From CAYRYU01 sp964428355 (GTDB lineage Bacteria > Muiribacteriota > Ozemobacteria > Ozemobacterales > Ozemobacteraceae), in assembly GCA_964428355.1 (NCBI GenBank), contig CAYRYU010000018.1, positions 1-64,000 of the forward strand: a stretch of DNA of 64,000 nucleotides. The letters are read 5' to 3'. How positions within the stretch are numbered: position 1 is the stretch's first letter; every line of letters begins with the position of its first letter. The translations under genes and the position numbers were made by a program. Below, piece after piece: positions 41,392 to 49,428 of the stretch. Below the pieces are notes generated by a model. That model was given only the letters and a program-made list of their open reading frames with translations. It had not been told where the DNA came from and made no database searches.

Positions 41392-43357
41392 TGGAATCCT
41401 CACTCCAGCGGCGAAAGGTGAAAACCGGTGAAATGTCGACCTGGTAAAGGGCATCAGGGACTTTCAACATCGGGTCATACTCGATCTCCAGTTTCCCGGG
41501 GCCGGGGAAATCGGGAAGCCCAATGCGTTCCACAGCCACTGCTCCGAAGATCTTGGCTGTTTTCTCGGGAACCACCCTTCCCCGATTCGGGTTCCCCAAA
41601 GCGATGAGTGATGCTTCGACCCGCTCGTCCGCCCCGATATCGATGTTTCCGGTCCTTGCGCACAGGACCAGGAGGTCCTGGGGACGGGACTTCCGGATGC
41701 CTGCCCGGATCTTGAAACCACGGGCGATCAGGACCCCCTGCCCCTGCACGGTCCACGTTCGGCCCGGCGGGCCGATTTCCACGTCATCATCCACCCACTC
41801 GATTCCCCTGAGGGTTATCAGCCCCCTTTCCTGATCGAAGGTGGGTGATTTGAGAAGATCGCTTCCTTTGAAGAACCTCCGGTTCCAGAGGTTGACATGG
41901 CCGAAGGCCCGAAAACCCTCGCTGGATTCGCGAATCCGGTTACCCTGGGCGTCGAAAAATGAGGGGTTGGGGAAGGAAGGGAGACTCTCACGGTCACCGT
42001 CCGACAATCCGGAGAGGAAGGGGAAATCCTGGTTCAGGCTGGACAAAAGCGAATCGGCTCCGTTCGCCCGGGCCGCCTCCATCTTTTCAAGCCTTTCGAG
42101 AAATGTCCGAAGATCGGCCTCGGAAACCGGTTCGCGGGGAAGGGGCATGCAGGGGAGCTCGCCCGCGTCTCCGACAGCGGCCCCAAGCGGGCTCCCCCTG
42201 AGATCGAGCCGGAAGGTAACCAACCGGAGGAATCTCTGCCTGATGTTGCCCTCGAGAATCGACCTTGCGAACTCGGGATCACAGGTTTTGGACGGGTTTT
42301 CCGAGAGGATATCGACCGGAGGATCGAGATTCTTTTCCGCTCCCGTTGCGCGGTCGGAGAGGCATGCCAGTACTTTCTTCTCGAGGCCGTGCCGGTTTCC
42401 GATGCGGATCGGCCTTACCAGTGGGACCTTCCACTCCTCGAAAATCCCTTCGATGTTTTCCAGAGATCCGGGGGAGACCTTCTCGATTTCGGCCAGCTTT
42501 GGGACAAGGGCCAGGCAGTCCGCTTTCCGGACCCGCTGGACTTCCTTCTGAAGGGGCTGAGGAAGCAACCCGGAAATTTTCGACGGAAGGTTGAGGAACA
42601 CAAGTTGCCCGGAATAGCCTTCTCCGGTCTCGCCGAAATAGACCTTCCCCCTTTTGTCGGGGGGGATTTTCTCCTGTGCAAGCACGACTTTGGGCTGGGA
42701 TGAGTGAAGGGATTGGCCCGAGATTTCCCTGAACTCCCGGAAACCCTCCCTTACGAGGAGCGCGTAATCGAGGATGAAGTTGTGCGCGTAACCTGCCCGC
42801 TGGCGGGAATTGTCCCGGGGGCTGACGATGGAAGCCACTTTGAAATCGTGGTGTCGCACCAGACGGCCCGTCAACTCTTCCTGGGGGATTCCCCTTCCCG
42901 AGGCAAGGGTGACCTGAACCGTTATCTGAAGCCTGCCAACCCCTTCTTCGCAGATATATCTGCGGCCCTGGCTGTCGGTTCGTCGGAAATCGAACACACG
43001 CGCCTCGGCCGTGATCTTGGGGTCGAAAACGCCTTTCCACGCGCTTTGAGCTTCCTTGACGACGAGATCGAGCGGAATCCTGAAGGGTTCGGGGCTTCGG
43101 CTGATCAACCAGATTCCCGCGGGGGAACCGGGGGCCGAAGTTAGCATCCGGAATCGGGAGAATGCCTCTTCCATGGCCGATTCCGCGATCTGGGTCAACG
43201 TTTCGTGCGCCACGGACCTGCGGGTCATCGCTTTCCCGTGCTTCGCGGCCTGGAAAAAGGTGAGTGCGAAAACCACGAAAACGAACAGGACGGGAATGAT
43301 AAAGGTGAGGGCCATCCCGGGGCGGGTGGAAGGATTCTCAGGCAAACGGGGGCTCAT
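41384..43357 (-). CDS. Large PilX/GspK-like protein (triad 3)
   Basis: This 657-residue protein begins like PilX or GspK: basic N-terminus (MSPRLPENPSTRPG), then MALTFIIPVLFVFVVFALTFF without Glu5, then a helix (HETLTQIAESAMEEAFSRF). It is much larger than the usual 200-350 residues. The C-terminal portion (about 540-600) has alternating strands with repeated G-D-I/V units (GRTWTVQGQGVLIARGFKI, ARTGNIDIGADERV) that recall a right-handed beta helix. This may be a surface-exposed tip structure. It lies between the anti-sigma gene and the other two pilin genes, with overlaps at both ends. Confidence 0.72.
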   Translation of the reverse strand: MSPRLPENPSTRPGMALTFIIPVLFVFVVFALTFFQAAKHGKAMTRRSVAHETLTQIAESAMEEAFSRFRMLTSAPGSPAGIWLISRSPEPFRIPLDLVVKEAQSAWKGVFDPKITAEARVFDFRRTDSQGRRYICEEGVGRLQITVQVTLASGRGIPQEELTGRLVRHHDFKVASIVSPRDNSRQRAGYAHNFILDYALLVREGFREFREISGQSLHSSQPKVVLAQEKIPPDKRGKVYFGETGEGYSGQLVFLNLPSKISGLLPQPLQKEVQRVRKADCLALVPKLAEIEKVSPGSLENIEGIFEEWKVPLVRPIRIGNRHGLEKKVLACLSDRATGAEKNLDPPVDILSENPSKTCDPEFARSILEGNIRQRFLRLVTFRLDLRGSPLGAAVGDAGELPCMPLPREPVSEADLRTFLERLEKMEAARANGADSLLSSLNQDFPFLSGLSDGDRESLPSFPNPSFFDAQGNRIRESSEGFRAFGHVNLWNRRFFKGSDLLKSPTFDQERGLITLRGIEWVDDDVEIGPPGRTWTVQGQGVLIARGFKIRAGIRKSRPQDLLVLCARTGNIDIGADERVEASLIALGNPNRGRVVPEKTAKIFGAVAVERIGLPDFPGPGKLEIEYDPMLKVPDALYQVDISPVFTFRRWSEDSNE

Positions 43358-43842
43358 CTTTCCTGGTCGGCCGGGGGAACGGGATCCGCGCCGGTGAAGA
43401 TCGAGTGTGCATCCGATGCGGGAACGGCAACTCCGGTTCCGGAGGCAATCGGGGCGGGAGTGGCTGCCGGGACCGGAGGGGCGGGAACCGGGGTCTCCAT
43501 GACGGGCCTCGTTTCAAGTGGAGGAGAAACCAGACGGGAGAAGAATGCCCCCGCCAGGAGCCCACCCCCGATTACCAGCCCCGTGATCAGGGCCTTTCCA
43601 AGCAACTTTGAAAGGATTCCGTGGGCGGCGAAAGGAAATACCAACCCCTTCATCACCCTCGACCTGAGCCGCTGGAACGTGTCATCGGGAAGGACGGTCT
43701 TGGCGGCCCGGACCTTTTCCAGCGTCTGCAACAGGTTACGGCATGCCTCGCATTTTTCGATGTGGGAGGCAAGTTCCGGCGAGAGCGGGTTTCCGCTCAG
43801 GATTTCATCGTAGACGCCCTGGCAGGGTTTCGACTCCGTCAT
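43354..43842 (-). CDS. Zinc-finger anti-sigma factor, single membrane segment
   Basis: This protein has 162 residues and would hold its cognate sigma factor at the membrane. The N-terminal anti-sigma domain has the HxxxCxxC zinc motif (HIEKCEACR, about residues 27-35) preceded by SPELASH. A membrane segment lies near 83-103 (LITGLVIGGGLLAGAFF), and the C-terminal part is a Pro/Ala-rich extracytoplasmic tail. Its ATG overlaps the sigma gene's stop (ATGA), and its own stop overlaps the start of the next pilin gene. Regulated release of the sigma factor would be the expected mode of action. Confidence 0.85.
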   Translation of the reverse strand: MTESKPCQGVYDEILSGNPLSPELASHIEKCEACRNLLQTLEKVRAAKTVLPDDTFQRLRSRVMKGLVFPFAAHGILSKLLGKALITGLVIGGGLLAGAFFSRLVSPPLETRPVMETPVPAPPVPAATPAPIASGTGVAVPASDAHSIFTGADPVPPADQER

Positions 43843-44306
43843 TTCCCGACCTCCAAATCGATCGCAGCCCTCAAGCGCGTCATGGTCCGGTGGAACCGGA
43901 CCCGGAGATTGACCTCGGGCTCCCCCGTGATCTGGGAAACCTCGTGGAAGGGGATGTTCTGGAACACCCGCAACTCGATGAGCAACTGGGCTTCCGGGGG
44001 AAGGGTTTCCATTAGTCCCTTGACCGTTTGCTGATTAACGACCTTCTCCTCGATTCTTGGGTTGGAAGGCTTCATCGTTGGGTCCGACAACACCATTTTC
44101 TCTCGCCCTGCCCGGCGGCACTGGTCGTAATAGAGGTTCCGTGCAATTGTCAACAACCAGTTGGTGAAGGATCGCTTCCCGTCGAACAAGGAGAGGTGCT
44201 GGAGGGTTTTTGCGAAAGTCTCCTGAACCAGATCGTCGACCATGCTTTCCCTCGCCCCGAGACATCGGAAAAAGGACACCAACCCTCCCAGATGTCGATC
44301 CACCAA
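43839..44306 (-). CDS. ECF-family RNA polymerase sigma factor
   Basis: The protein has sigma region 2 (VDDLVQETFAKTLQHL, NWLLTIARNLYYDQCRR) and region 4 (TLPPEAQLLIELRVFQNIPFHEVSQITGEPEVNLRVRFHRTMTRLR), spaced as in ECF sigma factors. The first usable start in this frame is TTG 44306, giving 155 residues, but the coding sense continues upstream for about 30 codons with typical ECF sequence (LTDNELVEFTLNGSREGF). See the separate entry for that part. It heads a five-gene overlapping operon with its anti-sigma factor and three pilin-like genes, and the putative promoter copy lies directly above. Confidence 0.85.
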   Translation of the reverse strand: MVDRHLGGLVSFFRCLGARESMVDDLVQETFAKTLQHLSLFDGKRSFTNWLLTIARNLYYDQCRRAGREKMVLSDPTMKPSNPRIEEKVVNQQTVKGLMETLPPEAQLLIELRVFQNIPFHEVSQITGEPEVNLRVRFHRTMTRLRAAIDLEVGK

Positions 44307-44407
44307 GTGTCCGAACCCTTCCCGCGAACCGTTGAGGGTGAATTCGACAAGCTCGTTGTCGGTCAGGTTTTCCAGTTCAGGGTTGGTTACGATGGTTTTC
44401 TCTCCAT
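44307..44407 (-). other. Upstream coding extension of the sigma gene, frame problem at an A-run
   Basis: From 44306 back to about 44393 the frame keeps encoding a normal ECF N-terminus, yet it contains no ATG, GTG or TTG. ATG 44407 lies one frame away and would stop after six codons. A single extra A in the AAAA run at 44396-44399 would join ATG 44407 to the sigma frame. So the options are a base missing in the assembly, a natural indel, ribosomal slippage, or a rare ATC start at 44393 behind GGAGAG. Confidence 0.65.
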
Positions 44408-44414
44408 TTTCAGT

Positions 44415-44439
44415 TACGAATGAAAGCGGGAAAAGTTAC
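44415..44439 (-). promoter_or_regulatory. Candidate ECF sigma promoter (copy 3), sigma operon
   Basis: GTAAC (44435-44439) and CGTA (44415-44418) are 16 bp apart on the minus strand, as in copies 1 and 2. ATG 44407 lies only eight bases past CGTA, so the mRNA would be leaderless or nearly so. It would place the sigma factor under its own control. Confidence 0.75.
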
Positions 44440-44477
44440 ATTTTTGGACGCGAGAGAGTTCCTTCCGCCGGAAGGTC

Positions 44478-44834
44478 TCACCCGGTGGAAGGGGTTTTCA
44501 GAGAACGGATCGCTTCGGAAAGGTTTTGGACATGCTCCGCCACGGGGAGAACCCCCACCATCTTGAACAGGGAGATCTTCAGGTCATCGATATTCACTAT
44601 TGCTACCCGCCCCTGGAAACTCTCGGTAATCGTGACCACGGATTCCATCAAGTCGACGACCCCGGGACTGCTTACGGCTTTGCATTGCGAAAAATCGAGG
44701 ACGATCCTTATGCGCCCGGTCTCCCACAAACTCCTCAGGGCCGCGGTCAAGCTTTCCCCTCCATGCTTGTCCAGGTAACCTTTGAGGAAAAGGACCGGAA
44801 CTCCATCCATTTCCTCCTGCTTTATCTCGAACAT
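44478..44834 (-). CDS. STAS-domain protein, anti-sigma factor antagonist type
   Basis: This 118-residue protein is the size of a single STAS domain such as SpoIIAA or RsbV. Motifs: VLFLKGYLDKHGGESLTAAL at the N-terminal strand and helix, IRIVLDFSQCKAVSSPGVVDLM with the Ser that partner-switching kinases phosphorylate in homologues, and a final helix (HVQNLSEAIRSLK). It starts at ATG 44834 behind GGAGGG. Known relatives act with an RsbW/SpoIIAB-type kinase and a PP2C phosphatase. Two SpoIIE-type proteins are encoded 10 kb away, but no kinase is seen in this window. It sits just above the sigma operon promoter, on the same strand. Confidence 0.82.
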   Translation of the reverse strand: MFEIKQEEMDGVPVLFLKGYLDKHGGESLTAALRSLWETGRIRIVLDFSQCKAVSSPGVVDLMESVVTITESFQGRVAIVNIDDLKISLFKMVGVLPVAEHVQNLSEAIRSLKTPSTG

Positions 44835-44885
44835 TTCATTCCCTCCTTGGGAGGTCCGGCGCGGCTTCCTTCCGGTTGCCTCACC

Positions 44886-47270
44886 TCAATATCGCTCCCA
44901 CCGTTGGACCTGGGATACGACCTGGCCTTCCGAATTGACCCTGAAAGGGACGAGGAGAACCTTCCACTTCTCGCCGACCCGGAAGGTGGGGATGGGGCGC
45001 CCATCGGAAAGCGCGACATACTGCCTCCCATCTTCACCTTTCAGAAGGAAACAGCCCGATTTTTCCCTGACATCCAGAATTTCACCACTCACGGAAATCG
45101 GGGAAGGAAGAACCGCCCCTGGTTTCGCTCCACCCGCCCTGACACTTGTTTGGGGGAACATCCAGGGCCCGAGGAAAACAAAACCGACGACTCCCATGGA
45201 TACGAAGACCAGGAGCAACCAGAGACTGCTCCTGTCGAAGCCGGGGGGCGAACCCCTTCCCCTCCCGACTGCGAACAGCGAAAGAAGGCCGCCCCAGAAA
45301 CCTGTCTGGTCCGTTGGTTGAAGAAAAGGAGGCTGCATCCGGAGCGGGAGCATATCCCGTTCCTTCTTCAGCCGATCGGCGAAGGAGGGTTCAAGTGACT
45401 CCAGAAGCTGGGCGGGGATGATCCCCATTTCCAGGAGGGCGGTCTCATTCTGGCGCCTGACGAGGGAACATTCCTTCGAATAATCGGTCGGAAGGGATTT
45501 CTCGAGCCGGAAAAGGAGGTAAAGGTTTTCCCACTCGGGGTTTGCCTGGAACAGTGCGAGGCCCATGTGGAATACTTCCGTCGGCGGTTTCCTGAGAAGG
45601 ATCTCGAAAACCATTTCCCGGATGTTGGGAAAATCGAAATGTACCATTCCCGCAAGTGCGAGGGACAGATCCTGCGGGTTCTGGGAAAGGATCATGCCCT
45701 CGATCAGCGAGAGAGCCCGGGATTGGTCGAAACGTACCAGAAGCTTGAAGGCAACGCGGAACAGGACGGGAGTCCGGACTTTCAGGAAGTTCATCAGGAG
45801 GGGATGAACCTTCTCGGGTTCCACGCTGCCGAGGTAGTCGAGTGCCGCGCCGAGTATGGTGGCATCCTTCCCCGAAAGGAACCGCTCGGAATCACCGACA
45901 AGATCGCGTATCCCGAGCCTTTGCGCGGTCCGGAACGCCGTTGCCAGCAGTTCCGGAGAAGCCTTTGGATGGTCGAGCACACTCTTCAGCAGAGGAACCG
46001 CATTCTTCGCATTGTCGCGAGTGATTCGGGAAAGCAGTTTGGGGGCCTCCTCGAGGGCGAAGGGCCCCTCGCAGACCACCTCCGATTCCTGGACTTTCGT
46101 CGTGAAATCCAGATTCTTGGGGGTTTCGAGAAATCTGCGGATCTGGTCCTGGATTTCCGGAGGGAGGTGCCAGCTCAGGGCTTCCTCCAACGCACAACGG
46201 ACATCTCCGGAAGGCATTCCCTTGAAAACCTCGAAATCGAGGCAGGGTCTGGGCGAAGAAGCGGAGCCCATGACTTCCACCAGAAGCTCCTGGACCTTCT
46301 TCACCGTGATCCGGCGTTTTGCCCAGGCGTGAAGGCGTTCAAGATAACCGGGGAAATCCTCTCCCAGGATTTCGGAATTCTTCAGGACATCACAGGCCCC
46401 CTCCACGATCTTCTTCATTGCGGCTGCCTTTTCCGGAGCAGATTGCTCGAGGATCTCCCACAGCCGGAAAGGGGCTTCGATATCGGGGTTGGACTGGAAC
46501 AGCAATCCTGCTTTTTCCAGGAGCATGGGATGATGCTCCCGGGAAAGGAACCTGAGCATTACGGATTTCACCTGGGCGAACGGAAGGAAAAAGCTTGCAT
46601 GGATGCCGCAGAACCTCTCATGGGTATCGGCCCCGAAGAGCAGGGACTGCACCTGTCGGACGGCCTCTTCTGGGTCTATCCGGCCGAGTCCACGGATTGC
46701 GCTTGCCCGGAAACGAGGGATGTCGGAAGAGAGGAGGCGGGGAAGTTCCGCCGCGAGCATCTCCGGGTTCCGGTCCACGATCACTTCCAAAGCAGCTCCG
46801 CGAACGGAGATATGCGGGGATTCAAGCTTTGGGAGAAGGACTTCCAGCCCGCTGGCGGGAAGGACAGGGCCGAAAACCCTTATCAGAGCGGAAAGTACTG
46901 CCGGATCCGCTTCCCGATCGAGCCACCCGTTTGCCTGGGCCGAAAGCTCCTGGGCCTTCCCCGGAGTCAGCTTCATCAGGAGTTCCAGCCGGGTGGCCGG
47001 AAGGCCGTCCGCGAACCGCTTCCCGAAATCGTCGGATGACAAGCCGGAGAGGTCGGGAGAAGAAGAGGATTCGAGTCGGTTCTTGACGGAAACGATCGCA
47101 TGGGAGAGGAGCAGGCTGCATTCTTCGTCGCTCTCCTCGAGCGCCCTGGCGCGGAGTGCTGCCAGCAGATCGCTTGAAGAACCCTTTCTGAGTGCCTCCT
47201 CGATGGCGAAGACACGAAAAGACCGGATGGGAGCGGAAAGGTCCCGGATGGGATCGAAGGGAAAATCCAT
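44886..47270 (-). CDS. HEAT-repeat protein with C-terminal membrane segment
   Basis: This 794-residue protein consists largely of helical repeats of the HEAT type, with phrases such as ISVRGAALEVIVDRNPEMLA and RFRASAIRGLGRIDPEEAV. Near residue 690 is one membrane segment (SLWLLLVFVSMGVVGFVFLG), followed by an extracytoplasmic domain of about 90 residues with alternating beta strands (SVSGEILDVREKSGCFLLK, VGEKWKVLLVPF) resembling an OB or SH3-like fold. The helical part would be cytoplasmic. It lies 51 bases upstream of the STAS gene and probably belongs to the same transcript. I cannot assign a function. Confidence 0.7.
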   Translation of the reverse strand: MDFPFDPIRDLSAPIRSFRVFAIEEALRKGSSSDLLAALRARALEESDEECSLLLSHAIVSVKNRLESSSSPDLSGLSSDDFGKRFADGLPATRLELLMKLTPGKAQELSAQANGWLDREADPAVLSALIRVFGPVLPASGLEVLLPKLESPHISVRGAALEVIVDRNPEMLAAELPRLLSSDIPRFRASAIRGLGRIDPEEAVRQVQSLLFGADTHERFCGIHASFFLPFAQVKSVMLRFLSREHHPMLLEKAGLLFQSNPDIEAPFRLWEILEQSAPEKAAAMKKIVEGACDVLKNSEILGEDFPGYLERLHAWAKRRITVKKVQELLVEVMGSASSPRPCLDFEVFKGMPSGDVRCALEEALSWHLPPEIQDQIRRFLETPKNLDFTTKVQESEVVCEGPFALEEAPKLLSRITRDNAKNAVPLLKSVLDHPKASPELLATAFRTAQRLGIRDLVGDSERFLSGKDATILGAALDYLGSVEPEKVHPLLMNFLKVRTPVLFRVAFKLLVRFDQSRALSLIEGMILSQNPQDLSLALAGMVHFDFPNIREMVFEILLRKPPTEVFHMGLALFQANPEWENLYLLFRLEKSLPTDYSKECSLVRRQNETALLEMGIIPAQLLESLEPSFADRLKKERDMLPLRMQPPFLQPTDQTGFWGGLLSLFAVGRGRGSPPGFDRSSLWLLLVFVSMGVVGFVFLGPWMFPQTSVRAGGAKPGAVLPSPISVSGEILDVREKSGCFLLKGEDGRQYVALSDGRPIPTFRVGEKWKVLLVPFRVNSEGQVVSQVQRWERY

Positions 47271-47404
47271 GCTCTCGAATCCTGCTCCGGTTCCTTTCGC
47301 TATCCTCCGAAATTGAAAGCCTGTCGAAGGGGGCTTCTTTGTAGCTCCATTCTACCTTCGTCGAGGGGATCGGTCAAGCCGGAAGCCTGCCCCAATCTCG
47401 CGAT

Positions 47405-47424
47405 CGAAGCGGAAATCCGCTTCA
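47405..47424. other. Hairpin downstream of rsgA
   Basis: A 7-bp stem (GAAGCGG / CCGCTTC) with a four-base loop lies just after the rsgA stop on the minus strand. It lacks a T-run, so termination here is uncertain. Confidence 0.3.
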
Positions 47425-47426
47425 TT

Positions 47427-48503
47427 TCAGTTCTTCTTCAGAATCTTCAAGGTCGACTTGATCATCTTGCCGAACCTCTTGTCCTTCTGCCGCCGCTCGG
47501 CATAGGACATCTGGTTGAACGCGGATTCGCGCACCAGCTTGAGGTAGTTCCTGTACTGCTCTTCATCCAGTTCCCCCTGCTTCAGCGCCTCGAGAACCGC
47601 GCAACCGACCTCGCCGGTGTGTGTACAGTTTGAGAATCGGCAGGATTTGGCCCTTTCCGACAAATCCGAGAAGCTCAACTCGATGCCCGGGCCAACTCCG
47701 ATCGCCCCCAGTTCGCGCATACCCGGGGTGTCGATGATCAGGGCACCCCCGGGCAACCGAACCAGCTGCCTTCGGGTGGTCGCGTGCCGGCCCCGCCCGT
47801 CCTGTTCACGGATCTCTCGTGTCTCGAAAAGGGTCTTTCCAAGTACATGGTTCAGGAGCGTGGATTTGCCGACCCCGGAGGAGCCGATCAGGCAATAGGT
47901 GCGGCGGGCTTGCAGACTCGATCTGAACTGTTCATGGCCTTCTCCGGAGACGTTGCTGAGAGGGAAAACCGGGCAGCGTACTCCTGCTGCCTGCATGTCC
48001 GTGACGTTCCGGGCCAGTTCCTCCGGGGAAAGAAGGTCGGTCTTTGTAAGCAGGACCACGGGTTCGATGTTCCCTTCGAAAACCATGGCCATATATCGCT
48101 CGAGGCGTCGGAGGTTGAAGTCGGGGCCGCAGGCCTGGACGATGAAGGCGGTATCGATGTTGGTCGCGATCATCTGATATTCGATCTTCCGGCCGGCGGC
48201 CTTGCGCCGTAGCCACGATCTCCGTGGGTAGACCGCGTGGATGATGGCAAGTTCGTCCTGGTTGAACATCTGCACGGCCACCCAGTCTCCGACACAGGGA
48301 AGGTCTGCGGGGGATTCGGCGTTGTAAAGCAACCTTCCGGTGGCTTCCGCGAAAACCTCGGAGGTTTCGGTCCGAACGACAAAACTGTCCCGGTTGACCT
48401 CGGTCACGCGGGCAACAAGGCAATCCGGGGCTGCCTCCCCGGGAAACCTGTCGGCGAACCAGTTGTCGAAGCCGAGGTCCTGGCGATCCAGTTTCCCATC
48501 CAT
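47427..48503 (-). CDS. rsgA: Ribosome small-subunit GTPase RsgA (YjeQ)
   Basis: This is a circularly permuted GTPase of 358 residues that helps mature the 30S subunit. It has the N-terminal OB-like domain (SFVVRTETSEVF, CVGDWVAVQ), the G4 motif LLTKTDLL, G1 GSSGVGKST and G3 DTPGMRELG in that order, and the C-terminal zinc-binding part with CRFSNCTHTGEVGCAV. A basic tail (RRQKDKRFGKMIKS) is typical of the family. ATG 48503 is a good start. It appears to be a single gene. Confidence 0.95.
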   Translation of the reverse strand: MDGKLDRQDLGFDNWFADRFPGEAAPDCLVARVTEVNRDSFVVRTETSEVFAEATGRLLYNAESPADLPCVGDWVAVQMFNQDELAIIHAVYPRRSWLRRKAAGRKIEYQMIATNIDTAFIVQACGPDFNLRRLERYMAMVFEGNIEPVVLLTKTDLLSPEELARNVTDMQAAGVRCPVFPLSNVSGEGHEQFRSSLQARRTYCLIGSSGVGKSTLLNHVLGKTLFETREIREQDGRGRHATTRRQLVRLPGGALIIDTPGMRELGAIGVGPGIELSFSDLSERAKSCRFSNCTHTGEVGCAVLEALKQGELDEEQYRNYLKLVRESAFNQMSYAERRQKDKRFGKMIKSTLKILKKN

Positions 48504-48631
48504 GCCCGTATGATCTCAAAAACCCGGTTTTCTGGCAAGCAAACCAGCCTCGTCATTTACAACAGGAACAACTTTTCCCTTTTCGCAAATCGTGCTAACT
48601 TGTCTGCGAAATCATGGGAAAGGTGGTTGAT

Positions 48632-49411
48632 ATGCGAAGAACGAATTCGTATGCTCTTGTCCTCCTTTGTCTGCTGGTGTCTGCAAATGTTGCTTTTTCC
48701 CAACAGGCCCCCTCACCCCTCGATCCGGTTTTCACAGCCATCGAGAAGACCGTGGCTGAGAAGAAGGTGCCTCTGATCGTTACGGATCTCGATGGGACCC
48801 TCTTCGACACCGCACTGCGAAACGTCCGGATCCTGCAAGAGTGGGCTGCGGAGAATGCATCCCACCCCCATGCGGCAGCTGTTGCCAAGGCATCGGACAA
48901 GGACATGGAATACTCGACCGAGGATTCCCTCAAGAAACTCGGGGTTGATGATGCCTCCACTTCCGCCTCTATCCGCGAGTTCTGGGGAAGCCGGTTCTTC
49001 AGCGATTCCTATGTCGTTGAGGACGCTCCAGTCCCCGGTGCTCCCGAGTTCATGAAAAAGTGCGCGGAAAAAGGCGCAATGGTCATCTATCTCACCGGGC
49101 GGGATACTCCGCGCATGGGAAAGGGAACCGAAGAAAGCCTCAAAAAGCATGGTTTTCCGCTCGATCCGAAGGTTGCATTGCAGATGCTCAAACCCGATTT
49201 CAAGATCAAGGACCTCGATTTCAAGAAGGAGGCCTGCGAGAAGATCAGGGCGCTCGGGGTCGTGGTGGCGATTCTGGAAAACCAACCGCGGAATCTTGTT
49301 GGCCTCGCCAAAGAGTTTCCGGATGCGATCCAGATCTTCGTCGAGACCAACTTCGATCTCAAGGACAAGGAAGCGGTCTCTGAAAAGGCGCTCCGGGTCA
49401 AAAAGTTCTGA
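48632..49411 (+). CDS. Exported HAD-family protein
   Basis: This 259-residue protein starts at ATG 48632 (AGGTGG upstream) with a signal peptide (MRRTNSYALVLLCLLVSANVAFS). The HAD motif I is DLDGTLFDT (two Asp near residue 50), motif II is YLTGRDT, and a late Asp-containing section (FVETNFDLKDK) could serve as motif IV. It may be a secreted or periplasmic phosphatase acting on a small substrate. The intact nucleophile Asp suggests activity. The secreted protein below follows after 17 bases and probably shares its transcript. Confidence 0.78.
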   Translation: MRRTNSYALVLLCLLVSANVAFSQQAPSPLDPVFTAIEKTVAEKKVPLIVTDLDGTLFDTALRNVRILQEWAAENASHPHAAAVAKASDKDMEYSTEDSLKKLGVDDASTSASIREFWGSRFFSDSYVVEDAPVPGAPEFMKKCAEKGAMVIYLTGRDTPRMGKGTEESLKKHGFPLDPKVALQMLKPDFKIKDLDFKKEACEKIRALGVVVAILENQPRNLVGLAKEFPDAIQIFVETNFDLKDKEAVSEKALRVKKF

Positions 49412-49428
49412 ACTTCCCGGAAACCGAT

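Noticed and set aside
45567..47039. Long plus-strand open frame opposite the HEAT-repeat gene
   Set aside because: No ribosome site, and the amino-acid pattern is that of an antisense shadow.
48569..48600. ECF-like pattern (CAACTTTT...CGTG) above the HAD gene
   Set aside because: The spacing is 18 bp and the -10 is CGTG, so it does not match the three strict copies.
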